A DNA stretch of 64,000 nt, taken from positions 33,666,001 to 33,730,000 of the forward strand of contig JBITNC010000001.1 of assembly GCA_050084985.1 (NCBI GenBank), in the 5' to 3' direction. The notes beneath the pieces were generated by a model. That model did not search any database and was not told the origin of the DNA. It worked only from the letters and a program-made list of their open reading frames with translations. The translations under genes were made by a program, and so were the position numbers. This stretch comes from Nageia nagi (Eukaryota > Pinophyta). This document shows, piece after piece, positions 35,169 to 46,499 of the stretch (the stretch's first letter is position 1; each line of letters starts with the position of its first letter).

Positions 35169-36549
35169 TTCCATTATTGATAGGGAGGTTTTTTATTTTA
35201 AAATGATTTTACCTTTCTATTATCTGGTTTATTTGAATTTCTCCATATACTAACTTCAAATTTTGCATTCTGTGCATTTTAGGAAATCTATTGTAGAAAT
35301 GCCAGCGACTGTAATCGAACATCGATGACTCAAACGGAATGCCAGTAATTTATAAAGTAATCCAGACTAAACACCAGAGATTGAAATAGAACTTTGATGA
35401 CTCAAAATAAATGCCAACGATCTTTGTCTAAACATCGATGACTCATATCCAGGTCATTTTGTCTCTTTTTGTTATTTCCAAAAATAAAATAAAATATATG
35501 ATGTATTTTTAAAATGAAAGAATGCTTTTGAATGTGATTCCTTTGCCTAGAATGCATATAAGAATGGGTAGAAAAGGTTAAATGCATTTTTTATTAATTT
35601 ATTTTATTTTATTTTATATAAAATGTTATGTATTTATTTTTATGTTTTGGGTGAAGGGTACGTACACATTAAATACTTTTTATCTTGTCTACTTATGCTC
35701 TCGCTTTGCGCTTCATGCGATCTAAGGTGACCAGAATAGATCGGATAAGAAGGAGTAATTAATTTTCTTTTCTTTCACATTCACAATATCATTAATTTGG
35801 CTAATTTACCCACACATAATGACCTATTAATAGTAAGAGGAGGTAATTTACTAAATATAATACTTCCACAATTGGAAGGGGTAAATGAATCACATTTAAT
35901 TTGGAATGAACCTAAAAGGAAATAAATCAAGTTTTGGGTAGTGTAAATCATATTAAAAGGTTAATGAATTGGAGGGATTCGAATACACTAAGTACTTTCA
36001 CTTAACAAAGTATGCTCTCATTTTTGCGCTTCAAGCAATCCTAAGTGATCAGAAATAAGTTAAGTGAAAGAGGTAAAATTTATTCACATTTTATTTGGAA
36101 ATATACTTCACATTAACACTCTTAAAGATGTCTGCCCTTACCACTCCATTGGAGGTCGAAGGGATATGTGACTCTTGGAGGAGTAATTGAACCTCACTTA
36201 ATTAATTTATCTACACTTAATGGCTTTTTACTAAGTCTGCTCTTACCACTCCATTGGAGGTCGAAGAGATATGTGATTAGTAAGAAGAGGGAATTTATCA
36301 TATATAAAACTTCCACAGCTAGAAGGAGTTAATGAACATCATTAAGAGGTTGGATAATGAATCACATTATAATTAAAAAAGAACAATGGGGTTTATTAAG
36401 ATCAAAGATCCACTTAAAATAAACTTTTGATTGTATCACATTAAGATAAGATAAGTAAATGGACATGAATGTTTGGGAGGGTAGTATGAATAAATGTATT
36501 TTACTTGTTTAAAATGCATTTCATAAGGCCTTAAAGGAATTTTATCGTT
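35169..36549 (+). other. LTR-6 leader with short duplications
   Basis: Non-coding leader. TTACCACTCCATTGGAGGTC occurs at about 36138 and again at about 36245. The pair of phrases around GCGCTTCATGCGATC (about 35708) and GCGCTTCAAGCAATC (about 36027) is a second duplication, and both sit near TATGCTCTCRYTTT. The segments CAGCGACTG, CATCGATGACTCA and related words recur at 35305-35450. Confidence 0.7.
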
Positions 36550-37458
36550 ATGAGGTTTGTTTTGGTTGCACTTTTGAATTATGTTCCTTTTTCTATCAAA
36601 GTAAAACCAAAAATACAAAGACTATGGTCACATCTTGCCAAGTCAACCTTAGATACTTATTCTATTTCAAAGGTCATGAAGAGTGATTTTTATATCGACA
36701 TTGAAAAGCTTTTAGCATATTTAGCAAAGATAGAACAATGTACCATACCTCTTCTTCAATCCTCAGAAAGCCTTGTTAGATCCTATGAAGAGCTAGAGTA
36801 TAGTTCTTCCATTCCTTCACCCTCATCATGGGATGAGTTTGACACTGAAAATAATGAGCCCATCATAAAGATTGAAAACTCATCGACACATCTCATCAAA
36901 TTAAAATCTTGTTGTGCATCTCCTTTCAAGACTATCAAACCTAATGAATCCAATTTGCTAAGGGATGAATCGAGTATTAATGTCGAAGGCCTTGATGCAA
37001 CATCCTATGCTAAATCATATGACCTCCTAGAGTTAGATACCTTGATGTATTCACCCCAACCTTGGGATGAATATGATATTAAAGGAGAGGAGTTTGACAT
37101 GAATCTTGAGGACCTTTCAGAACATTCCTCAGAATTGCAATTTCATTCTCCTCCCTTTCTAGAGGCTACAAGACCTTCTATTGATTCCCATGAATCTCAT
37201 GATATTCTTGAGTTCAAGGATGAAACTTGTTCATTCTCATCACAAGTAGAAATTGGAGAGCCTCACATAAGAATTAAAAAATCCATAGATTGTATTATTG
37301 AATCTCAAGAATTTCAATCACAAAGAGATGAAAATATAAAAATAAAATTTCCAAAGCTAACACACATGAGCTTAGGAATGAACATCCATGTGGGGAAACA
37401 ACACATCATGATAATGATACAAAGTTTTATGAGGATGAATGTTGTTCGAACCCACTAA
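36550..37458 (+). CDS. LTR-6 upstream acidic ORF, unknown, with internal duplication
   Basis: 302 codons open from ATG to stop, the longest frame in the window. I do not recognise a domain. It is acidic and serine-rich. Residues 78-98 (SYEELEY...SSWDEFD) and 156-176 (SYDLLEL...QPWDEYD) are a duplication spaced exactly 78 residues apart. Each copy is followed by an acidic stretch and an SPF or SPPF block ending in KP or RP at about 131 and 209. After the stop the same frame stays mostly open (IFYDEKAKNILQ, NEFVDKMR) into the next ORF at 37678, so this is probably the N-terminal part of an extended gag-like polyprotein. The first methionine is a guess. Confidence 0.6.
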   Translation: MRFVLVALLNYVPFSIKVKPKIQRLWSHLAKSTLDTYSISKVMKSDFYIDIEKLLAYLAKIEQCTIPLLQSSESLVRSYEELEYSSSIPSPSSWDEFDTENNEPIIKIENSSTHLIKLKSCCASPFKTIKPNESNLLRDESSINVEGLDATSYAKSYDLLELDTLMYSPQPWDEYDIKGEEFDMNLEDLSEHSSELQFHSPPFLEATRPSIDSHESHDILEFKDETCSFSSQVEIGEPHIRIKKSIDCIIESQEFQSQRDENIKIKFPKLTHMSLGMNIHVGKQHIMIMIQSFMRMNVVRTH

Positions 37459-39230
37459 AAAGAACCTTCAAAATATCAAACTAGCTTGATGAAAAATTGG
37501 GAATGTGATAAAAAAGATAGCCCTACAACAAATAAATTACTTAGGAATATTTTCTATGATGAAAAAGCTAAGAATATTTTGCAAAGGGAATCCCATAAAC
37601 AATAACAAGCATGTTCTTCTCATGATCAACATGACAAAACCTTCAATGAGTTTGTCGACAAAATGAGATAAGAAGAGATGAGACAAAAGCATGATGTAAA
37701 AACTTATGCAAACCAAAAGAGTCAAGCTTGGATGCAATTATCATCACCTCTTAATTACCAAGTATGGAGATATCAAAACTCTTACTCTAATCAACAAAAA
37801 GAATTGTCTCTTGAGAGTTTAGATTATCAACCTCAAAGCCCCTCTTCACAAGCTAGGATAACTAACCCCACCTATCAAAAAAGAATTCATAAGGCTAGGT
37901 CTTGTATGGAAGATTTTGATCGAATGACCTTGTATTCAGTAAGAACCTCACAAACAAATCCTCAATGTAAGATATCAAACAAATTCTTCTATGATCCTTA
38001 CTCCTATGAGAAACCCTCATCGAAAGAAAAATGTAGAAAAGCTTTAGCTAAACAATTCAAGGTAGGAGAGATACCCTCTTTTGCAGAGTTGGAGGCAAAG
38101 AGAAAATGCATAGGGAGAGATTATGAAGAAACTATAAACTTTAGTAAAAGATATGAAGATGTTCGAAGTAAGTTAGAAGAGGAAGACAAACTTAAAGAAA
38201 ATAATATAGAACTTAAAGAAAAAGAAAAGCAAGAGCTTGACAAACAACGACAAATTTTTGATAAGGTAAACAAGAAGTTCAAGATAGTTGGTTACTTCAT
38301 GAGAAGTCTCAACAAAATAAAGTACAACCATCTACAATTCTTAGAAATCTAATGCAAGGGCATCATTTACCTTCTAAGCTTCCATTATTACCATCTTCAT
38401 TGTTATTAAGATCTCCTTTTGATGATGAATCTTATAATTCAAACCTAAAGTCAAAAAGAAACACCAATCATAGAAGATACCAAAAACATCCTCAGGGTAG
38501 TTGGACAAATAAAGAATTAGAAGATTTCATGAATAAAGAAATGAACATATCAAGGTTCAAGAAGTTGACATATGATAATATTTGCAATGAACCCATCCAT
38601 CCAAGTGTCCCTAAGAAGAAATTACCCTACAACTTTGAAATACCTAAGATAATTCCTTTTATAAGAAATAAGGATCCTAAGGAACATTTAAGGTGGTTTA
38701 AGTTTTCAAATTACCTAATTTATAATGATGAGGACTTGATGCTATGTTTGTTCCCCATGACGCTTGTAGCCCAAGCCCTAGAATGGTATAATAATTTGCC
38801 ACAACATAGTATTTATTCATTTCCTCAATTGGCAAACTTGTTCTTACAACATTTTAGGATTTATATCAAAGAGGAATCTTTTATTATGGATCTTGTAGAA
38901 CTAAAACAATCTCAGAATGAATCAATTGTTGACTTTGTTTCATGATGGAGGGATATACTCTATGGCATGCCCTATACCTTACCTCAGGAGGAGTTAGTTA
39001 AATTATTCAATCAAAATTGTTTAAGGCCTATAGCTAGTATATTACAAGTCCAACAATATAATAATCTCGAAGAAGTTATTGCTCATGCAGTTATAATTGA
39101 GAAGGTCAAGATTAAATATGGTGAAATAAAAATTATGAGAAAAGAAAAATATAACAAAAATGAGTATTGTAATTATCACCATCAAAGAGGTCATAGTACA
39201 AAAAATTGTCTAGTTGAGAAATAGAACTCA
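37459..39230 (+). pseudogene. LTR-6 gag with CCHC-like finger
   Basis: 37678-38352 codes a basic then helical, coiled-coil-like part (EEEDKLKENNIELKEKEKQE). A one-base frameshift near 38300 leads to 38352-38945 with the capsid pattern: IPFIRNKDPKEHLRWFKF, LFPMTLVAQALEWYNNLP, FPQLANLFLQHF, LVELKQSQNESIVDFV. A TGA at 38943-38945, probably from CGA, interrupts it. It resumes WRDILYGMPYTLPQEEL and ends with YCNYHHQRGHSTKNC near 39170-39215, the finger typical of Tat-lineage Gypsy gag. Two breaks in about 1.7 kb make it the best preserved gag here. Confidence 0.85.
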
Positions 39231-40244
39231 AAATTCAATCAAAGATAATAACTTGGAAGTTGAAGACCATACTTCTATTTCAGATCAAAATTTAAAAATT
39301 TATCAAGACTCACTTCCTTCAAGTGACACCCACCTAGAATCCAAGTAATCAACCTATTATAGGAATAGTTGGAGTTGATACTGGAACTCAAAACATACAA
39401 GAAAAACAAATTGATATATCATATAATCAAAAATCCAAAATGCAAGTTCCTCCATTGATACACCAGCCTATAATTTCTTTTTATGACCATGAGAGACAAC
39501 CAAACAAGGGACTTCAAGGGTTAGATCCACCTCTCCATGTCATCGGTAAAGTAAATGGTAAAATTGTTAAGAGGATATTAATAGATGAAGGGTCAGATGT
39601 CAATATCATATCTACATCAACATATCACAAATTGAATCTTCCTCCCTCTCATATTTCTTTACCATCATTACAAATAAAAGCATTTAATAATGCCTTATGT
39701 TCAACAATAGGGTTAATAGTGTTACCCATCACCATTGGATGTAAGATGATACAAACATCATTATATATCATTGAAGGAAACATTGAACAATATAATATTC
39801 TTCTAGGTAGACCATGGATTCAAGAAATAAAATGTGTCCTGTCTACATTTCATGGTTGTCTAAAATACATTCATGAGGGAGTACTCTATTGTGTACGAAG
39901 AGATGAAAATCAATACTCACATTATAATATTACAAAATCATCAAAAACGAAACCTCCTATGCAAAAGTCAAAGGATAAATCATCATCCATCTCTACTAGG
40001 CAAGTGCATAATCATAAAAATATGAGATGGGAATTAAAATCCAAAGATGATTACAATTATGGAATGCAATCTTTAGAACAACCTAAGAGGGTGGTAGATC
40101 ATATAATGAAAGAAAACCTAAAGCCTAAGTCAATAAAATATGATAAGTATGGACATCATGTTTATCATCATCACTTGGGGCATAATACTAAACATTGCCA
40201 CTAATTAAATCATGCCCTTCATGATTTGATGGATGATAGATGAT
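39231..40244 (+). pseudogene. LTR-6 aspartic protease, followed by a second gag-type finger
   Basis: 39440-40204 is open for 254 codons. Residues about 34-60 read HVIGKVNGKIVKRILIDEGS then DVNIIS, the Gypsy protease active site (usually D-S/G-GS), and LLGRPWI near residue 121 marks the end of the fold. LKYIHEGVLYCV is a typical following strand. Residues about 239-254 plus in-frame sequence past the stop read YHHHLGHNTKHCH, then LNHALHDLMDD. This is the same finger type as at the end of gag, duplicated downstream of the protease. No RT follows, although it should in an autonomous element. Confidence 0.82.
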
Positions 40245-43200
40245 TTGAATTAGATATACCTTTATTGATAGATAACAATTTACATCATCTACAAAATACA
40301 TACATACATTCCACACAATTAAACAATGATGAATTATGTTATTTGCATAAGGATATTCAATCTCCTTCACATCGTTCACATTGGGGCAGTCGTCCCCCAT
40401 CTTACTTTTGATCTCCTCATGTTCTACATAGATCACATTGGGGCAATTTCCCTCCATCATATAAAAAAAAAATCATCAAACATGATTTAGAAATCACACA
40501 AACATCAAAATATGATTAAAAACTAAAATGATCAAATCTGATTTTGAAATAGGTTATAATATGTTTATTGCATTTCCATGTCTTCCCCTTTTTCCACCTC
40601 ATATTCATCCCCCATTATGTTGGAATATTTGAGTATTAGATTATATTCTAACAATTCATCAAGGCATATATACTATACATTATCCATGATCACTTCCATA
40701 CCATTATACAAATATGTTTAATACTTATTGTAAAAGAAATAGTTTATGAAATTAATATTCTTATTAACTTTACCAACCTTCATCATGAAATTTTTTGAAA
40801 CTTTGGATGATAAACAAACATGAATATGATACACTTAAGGTTATTATGGACTCATACACATCTTCACATTTAAATAATCTTGAAACAGTCAAGAATGAGG
40901 TGTTACAAGAGCATGATTTCAAGTGAAAGTATTACATGTTCATCCTATTATTCGCTTCATCTTGAACCCAAGAACCATTTGATAGTTTTATATAAAAAAA
41001 AAAATTATTACATCATATCAATGATTCTTGGGTGATTACAATATCCTCTACCGAGGCTATGGATGCTTGACTAGTAGTAGAGCAAGGTTGTAGTGGGATC
41101 GAGGGGTTAATCCTCATCGGGGCTATGGATGCCTGTCTAGCAATGGGGCATACCTTACGAGTGGCGACATGTCCATATTGGTTAGCGACCTTCTTTCCTA
41201 TGGACCTCTGTACATTTCATATGGATGAACTAGCTTATATATTTTATGCTCATGTGACATTTAGTTTGAGATTGTCTAGAGATGGAAATAAACATCATCG
41301 CACACACATGAGCTATGATAATTTTGAGAACATCATGACTTTGTTTTATATCATCTAAAGAAGGAAAAATCTAATGGTGATTAGTTAATATGGTCAACTT
41401 GAATATTATGATCATTACATTTCTTCATCATCCCATGCCTCCATCCCATACTATTTATTATTACATAGTAATTAATATTACACTTATATTTATCAATGCC
41501 TTGATGAGTTGATTAGTTTATCTCTCTAAATACTCAATAAATCCTATGTCTATTCATTTGTTATATTATTTTCATATTAACATCCACCATCCCCCCATAC
41601 ACATTATACTATACCAACCTTCATATTTTATTATCCAACATCCATATATTTCCTAATCCATATTTATCGATTATTAAATTGGAGGTGCTTCCATATTATT
41701 TGAGAAAAAGAACGAGTAATTGTTCTCCCCATCAATATGGGAGTCAACATTGTTGTTGTTAAAACCTTTTTGCTTCTATTCTTATCTACAAGTTTAAGCA
41801 AGAAACTACCCTTAGTAGATTGATAAAAGTCAACCCTAGAACATTGTTAAATTTTATAGCTTCCATTATTCTTTGAATTGGAAGTCAATGTTCTTTTCCT
41901 ATTATATCCCATCAATTTCAACTCCCTAGAACATCATTAGAAAGCTTCCATCATTCCTTGGGATCGAGAGTAAGAAATTGCTCTTCCCTTTGAATTGGAA
42001 GTCGATGTTCTTCTCCTCTTTACATTCATTATCATCTACCCATAAATTGAATGTGTGCTACATATTGTTCCATATCCTTTTGTACATGTTATCATAAAAT
42101 AAAAAGTATTAGTAGCCAAGTTTGATAAATGATACAATCTAATACTGCAATTTTTCAAATCATTATCCTTAAATTTGAAGATATTTAATAATATCAAAAT
42201 CAACATTTAAAAAATAAAAATACAATAATAATCCCATACATTTTTAATGGGATAATTATTATCATCATATTCCTCATCATGAATCTTTGATGATATCAAA
42301 TTATAAACAATTCCATTCGGAAATCTTTGATAATTATTTTTGCAAGAAATGATAACGAAACCCATTCTGCTGGGGCAAATAGCAGAATTATCAAACATTA
42401 AAATGTTATCTATTTTGAAAAGACTCCACATCACATACATGCTAATGGCAAAGAGCCTATGGAATAAAGTGTTCCATGAAATAGCATATGTAAGCAAGCA
42501 TAAGTACCTAGTAAGGTGTATAACTTGTTTTCAAAATACTTTGATTGCAAAAATTTAGAAAATTTATGTTTGATTATAACTTGGGGCAACTATGATTGTC
42601 CATGATCCAAAGCAAATCCTTTGCCTCTACCATCAAACAACAAAATCAAGATTTAAAATATTCGTACATAAGTTGATAAACTCAAGTGTACGAGTCTTAG
42701 CTTAACCACTTACCAACCTCAAGTATATTATCACTTACTTATGAGTCTAGTGGTATTTGTATAATTCTACAATGATAACATATTACTTTGTTTGTATCTT
42801 CTTAAGATACATGACTATGTTTGCTCACTACATCATGCCATTAAAAAAAAAAAAAAAACCAAATAAACATGCAAACTCGATCATAAATAATTTCATCATG
42901 AATCCTTGATAGGACAAGCACCATTTATTGTTTATGATCTTACAATGAATCACTAACTTGCTAGTTCAAATCATATGTCATGTTATGCATGTTTAGTCAT
43001 CACTTATTGTTATACATATTCAGAAAACCCTAGTCATCAAAAAACATGATTCCAATGATTTTTGTAAAACGTATTCTTCTAGAGTAATAAGATAATAATC
43101 AAAATTCAAATCAGTGCACACAAAGGGGACTTCATGTCATATACTTGACTCAGCTCCATACATTCCTTGGGATAAACACAAGACACCCATGTAATGATAT

Positions 43201-43734
43201 ATGGGAACAAGCTTGTAGTACCTATTTGGTGTACAACCAACGTGTGTTCAAAATACTTCAATTGCAAAGCTCAAGAAATCATACTTGGATAATTGGGGTA
43301 AATACAATTTCCCATGACCTAAAATCAAACCTTATGTTCACCTATAAATGATTGAAACAATAAGGTTAGAATCATTCGTACATTCATCATACTTGTTCAC
43401 TAGCTAATATGCATTAGTTTTTTGAATAGTCTATCATCATCGTCATTGACATCATTAGTTAGTTCAAAAGGGGCCATAATGCTAAGATCAACACCATAAT
43501 CAAAGTAAGCCTATGATCACATAGTAAGACCATGGCTACATCTCTCTTAAAATGTACCCAAAACATTGTTAATTACAAAATCAAAAGTTATATGTCTACT
43601 CACAGTTAAGGTAATTAAAATTACTTATAACCTAAAATAAGATATTTATGCTCAATATGATTCTAAAAGACTTATGCAAAAGATCATCATGAAACCCATT
43701 CTGTTGGGTCAAAAGCAGAGAAAATGAAAGATGA
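40245..43734 (+). other. LTR-6 long non-coding 3' internal region, part 1
   Basis: No RT, RNase H or integrase motif in any frame. It holds a weak duplication GGGGCTATGGATGC (about 41057 and 41118), two ATTGGAAGTC-GATGTTCTT phrases near 41880 and 42000, a 16-base A run at about 42843, and dispersed related blocks. AACCCATTCTGCTGGGGCAAA (about 42359) has kin at 43693 and, more diverged, at 44452. The phrase TTCAAAATACTTYRATTGCAAA occurs at about 42530 and 43250. The whole region looks built from old duplications. Confidence 0.65.
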
Positions 43735-44175
43735 CTTGTATATACAAAACAAGCTTCCTATCACATACTCCCTTCAGCATGCATAGACAAATTAGAGTTT
43801 TGTCATGCAACTACCATAAACAGCACACAGTATGGAGATAAAAATAAGTGAAGTTTTGATATACAACATCACTATCTCAAACTTGTATATACAAAACAAG
43901 CTTCCTATCACATACTCGCTTCGACATGCATAGACAAACTAGAGTCTTGTCATGCAACTGCCATAAATAGCACATAGTATGGATATAAACACAAGTGAAA
44001 TTTTGATATACAACATCACTATCTCAAAATTGTATACATCAAATAAGCTTACCATCACATACTCGCTTTGGTATGCAGAGACAAACTAGAGTCTTGTAAT
44101 GCAACTACCATAAATAGCACACAGTATGGAGATTGATACAAGTGTAGTTTTGATGTATTACAATATCATTTTCAA
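43735..44175 (+). repeat. 147-bp tandem repeat, three units, in LTR-6
   Basis: Units start at 43735, 43882 and 44029 (period exactly 147). Each reads CTTGTATATACAAAACAAGC, TATCACATACTCGCTT, GCATAGACAAACTAGAGTC, CATGCAACTACCATAAATAG, CACACAGTATGGAGAT and TTTTGATATACAACATCACT. The third unit is the most diverged. No coding potential. Confidence 0.9.
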
Positions 44176-44251
44176 AACATATCAATTGCAAAAGTTAAAA
44201 AATCATATTCAGCCATGGCAAGGGCTATCCTCATGACAACACCAGATGATG

Positions 44252-44253
<2 letters not shown>

Positions 44254-44291
<38 letters not shown>
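44254..44291. repeat. (AT)n microsatellite in LTR-6
   Basis: A pure run of 19 AT dinucleotides. It is likely polymorphic in length. Confidence 0.95.
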
Positions 44292-44293
<2 letters not shown>

Positions 44294-44816
44294 AAGTTTT
44301 GATTAAGAGAAGCTATAATTATATTCTACTAAAAGATCTTAAGCTTTATACGAAAGAAGATTTTGATGATATTTCTTAAAAATATCGTTAACATTTACAA
44401 ATATCAAAGAAGATAAAATGTGATGTATCATTGTTACAGGAGGTCATCTTGAAACCCCGTTGTCGAGACAAAGGACAACACTATCAAACTCATATACTAA
44501 AGAGGACTTATATGGTACATGTGTGCTTAGACATGCAAAATGACATAATAGAAATGTCATGCAACTATCACACAAGCTCAACACATTATCATACCGAAAA
44601 GAGTCACTTCTGAAGTATATCCAAATTTGTTTTCAAAACTACATCAAATGTAAAATGAAAATACATTTTATCATAATTTGATAAATCAAAATTTTGATTC
44701 ATCTAAGAAATTGAGTCAAAACTTATATCATAAAAAAGCAACAACAAATAATCAAATGATAAAGCTTCTCATTCTATATTTTTGAAATTATCAACTGCAT
44801 TTTCGATTGATAATTC

Positions 44817-44830
44817 AAAAAGGGGCAAAA
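44817..44830 (+). other. LTR-6 polypurine tract
   Basis: AAAAAGGGGCAAAA directly precedes the 3' LTR. The Gypsy at the right edge has the related AAAGAGGAGCAAA in the same place. Confidence 0.85.
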
Positions 44831-45680
44831 TGTAGACACCTAAAAAATGTCCCTTTTTAACTAGTAAACATTGAAATAATCATAAATCTTTATAAAAGCC
44901 TCAAAAAAGCTTGAAAAATTCAATATTGGATATCTCTCATCGTGTACATGCAAAACGAGTGGTCACATGACCCCTTTTCAATAAAAATTGATTATTTGGT
45001 GGTCATTTTAATATTGTTATAAAAATTGAAAACCAGTCGCTGGCGACCCAAAACAAACACCAGCATTTTGGGATGGTCGCCAACGTCTGCCTAGTAATCA
45101 CCGGTGACTCTATAATAGCCAAATAGAAACCAAAATAGTGAGAGAAAGTTGAAACATTTCAACTTTCCAAGATGAGGTGGATATAGGGGGTCAGTTACGA
45201 CCTACGGTGGCTTTTCACTTCCTCTTACCAGCCTGGAACATCTCATCTAAAATCTATAAATACAAGTTAATACAAAGCAATTGGAAGAGGATCTTGGCCC
45301 AATTTTGAAGTAGGGTAATGCTGCCAAAATCTTGTGAGCTCATATCTTTTATTATTTTATGCTAGTTTCAATTTAATACATGTCATACATAGATGCTTTG
45401 ATGTTATTGTCTTTTGCATGTGTGTAGGATTTACAGGTTGTCCATATCAAGGAGAGAAGCAAGCAAATAAAAAATAATGAAGATCTAACACCTTCATTTT
45501 GGCAAATGGCATTTGTAAAAAAGTCCCTTCCAAGGGCAAATTGTAGTTTGAGTTGAAAATCAATATCTATATACAATTACAACATTTTTACCTATTTTAC
45601 ATAATTTGAGGTTCAGTGAAGATTGAAGAATAATTGTATTTCATGTTATTCTGCATTCTAGCTCTATTTTCACTGTAACA
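44831..45680 (+). repeat. LTR-6 3' LTR
   Basis: 850 bp, the same length as the 5' LTR. Ends TGTAACA, followed by the CTATT duplication. Confidence 0.94.
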
Positions 45681-45685
45681 CTATT
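45681..45685. repeat. LTR-6 right target-site duplication (CTATT)
   Basis: Second copy of the five bases at 34291-34295. Removing LTR-6 and one copy rejoins the LTR-5 integrase reading frame. Confidence 0.92.
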
Positions 45686-46360
45686 TATTGATGACTAGTC
45701 AAGAATGATATGGGTTCTATTTTTAAGGTAAAATTCAGAGGCATTTGAGATGTTCAAGATCTTTAAGAATCAAACAACAAATTTAAGTGGTAGGAAAATA
45801 AAATGTCTTAGGTTTGATAGAAGAGGAGAAATTATTTGAAAAGAATTTACTAAATATTATGAAAGATATGACATAAAAAGGTAATTCTCTACAGTAAGAA
45901 TGCCGCAACAAAATGGGGTTGTAGAAAGAAAGAATAGAACTATTTAAGAAATGGATAGAACAATACTAAGTGAAGGTAAGGTTGTTAATAGATTTTGGAA
46001 AGAGGATGTTCACACTACTTTGTAATACAAAATAGATGCATGCTCAGATCTCACATAAATAAAATATTCTATGAGCTATATTTTGAAAGGAAATCTACAA
46101 TTAAGCACTTCAAAGTGTTTGGAAGCAAATGTTATATGAGGAATACTAAAGAAAATCTAGGAAAATTTGATGATAGAGTAGATGAGGGAATTTTTCTTGG
46201 ATACTCATCTAAGAGCAAAGCATACACTTGTTATAACAAAAGGCTAAGAAAAATTATGGAAAGTGCTAATGTAAAGGTGGATGAAGGAGATATTTCAACC
46301 TTTAGTCAAGAAGAACAATACCCCACTTATGATGATATTATGGTGCAAAATTTATCTTAG
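45686..46360 (+). pseudogene. LTR-5 integrase, part 2
   Basis: Continues the integrase core after the LTR-6 insertion: NSEAFEMFKIFKNQTTNLSG, KCLRFDRRGEI (usual LRSDNGGEF; the catalytic D is retained but shifted in context), FSTVRMPQQNGVVERKNRTI with the QQNGVxERKNR block intact. From 45995 another frame gives 121 codons: IKHFKVFGSKCYMRN and DEGIFLGYSSKSKAYTCYNK, the C-terminal block. The catalytic glutamate block is well preserved. Several stops from Q and R codons are present. Confidence 0.88.
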
Positions 46361-46499
46361 CAAGAACAACAAGAATAATAACAAAAACAGCAAATTGATA
46401 AAAAATCTCCACCTAAAAATATTTAGAGAGATCACCCAAAGGACTAAATTATAGGTAATCCACATGTTGGTGTACAAATAAGAAAAAAATTTAGGCAAA

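Larger units (their letters stand above)
34296..45680 (+). mobile_element. LTR-6: Gypsy (Tat-like) element with gag and protease only
   Basis: An intact-looking insertion: two 850-bp LTRs of identical length, TG...CA ends, perfect CTATT duplication, and a 9.7-kb internal region. Gag and protease frames are long (302, 224, 197, 85 and 254 codons, few breaks). No RT, RNase H or integrase is present, and 40245-44816 is non-coding and repeat-built. LTR start and protease type match the Gypsy at the right edge of the window, so it is probably a non-autonomous partner of that lineage. It is the innermost and youngest level of the nest. Confidence 0.92.

Noticed and set aside
38345-38360. Stop-start overlap TAATG, as in termination-reinitiation
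   Set aside because: The downstream frame is already open for about 50 bases upstream of this ATG with matching Q-rich sequence, so a one-base frameshift near 38300 explains it better.
41125-41358. 77-codon open frame in LTR-6
   Set aside because: No motif; it lies in the repeat-built non-coding region and overlaps a duplicated phrase.
44254-44291. (AT)n run as a possible origin or promoter
   Set aside because: It is a plain microsatellite in the non-coding part of LTR-6; nothing around it suggests a regulatory role.
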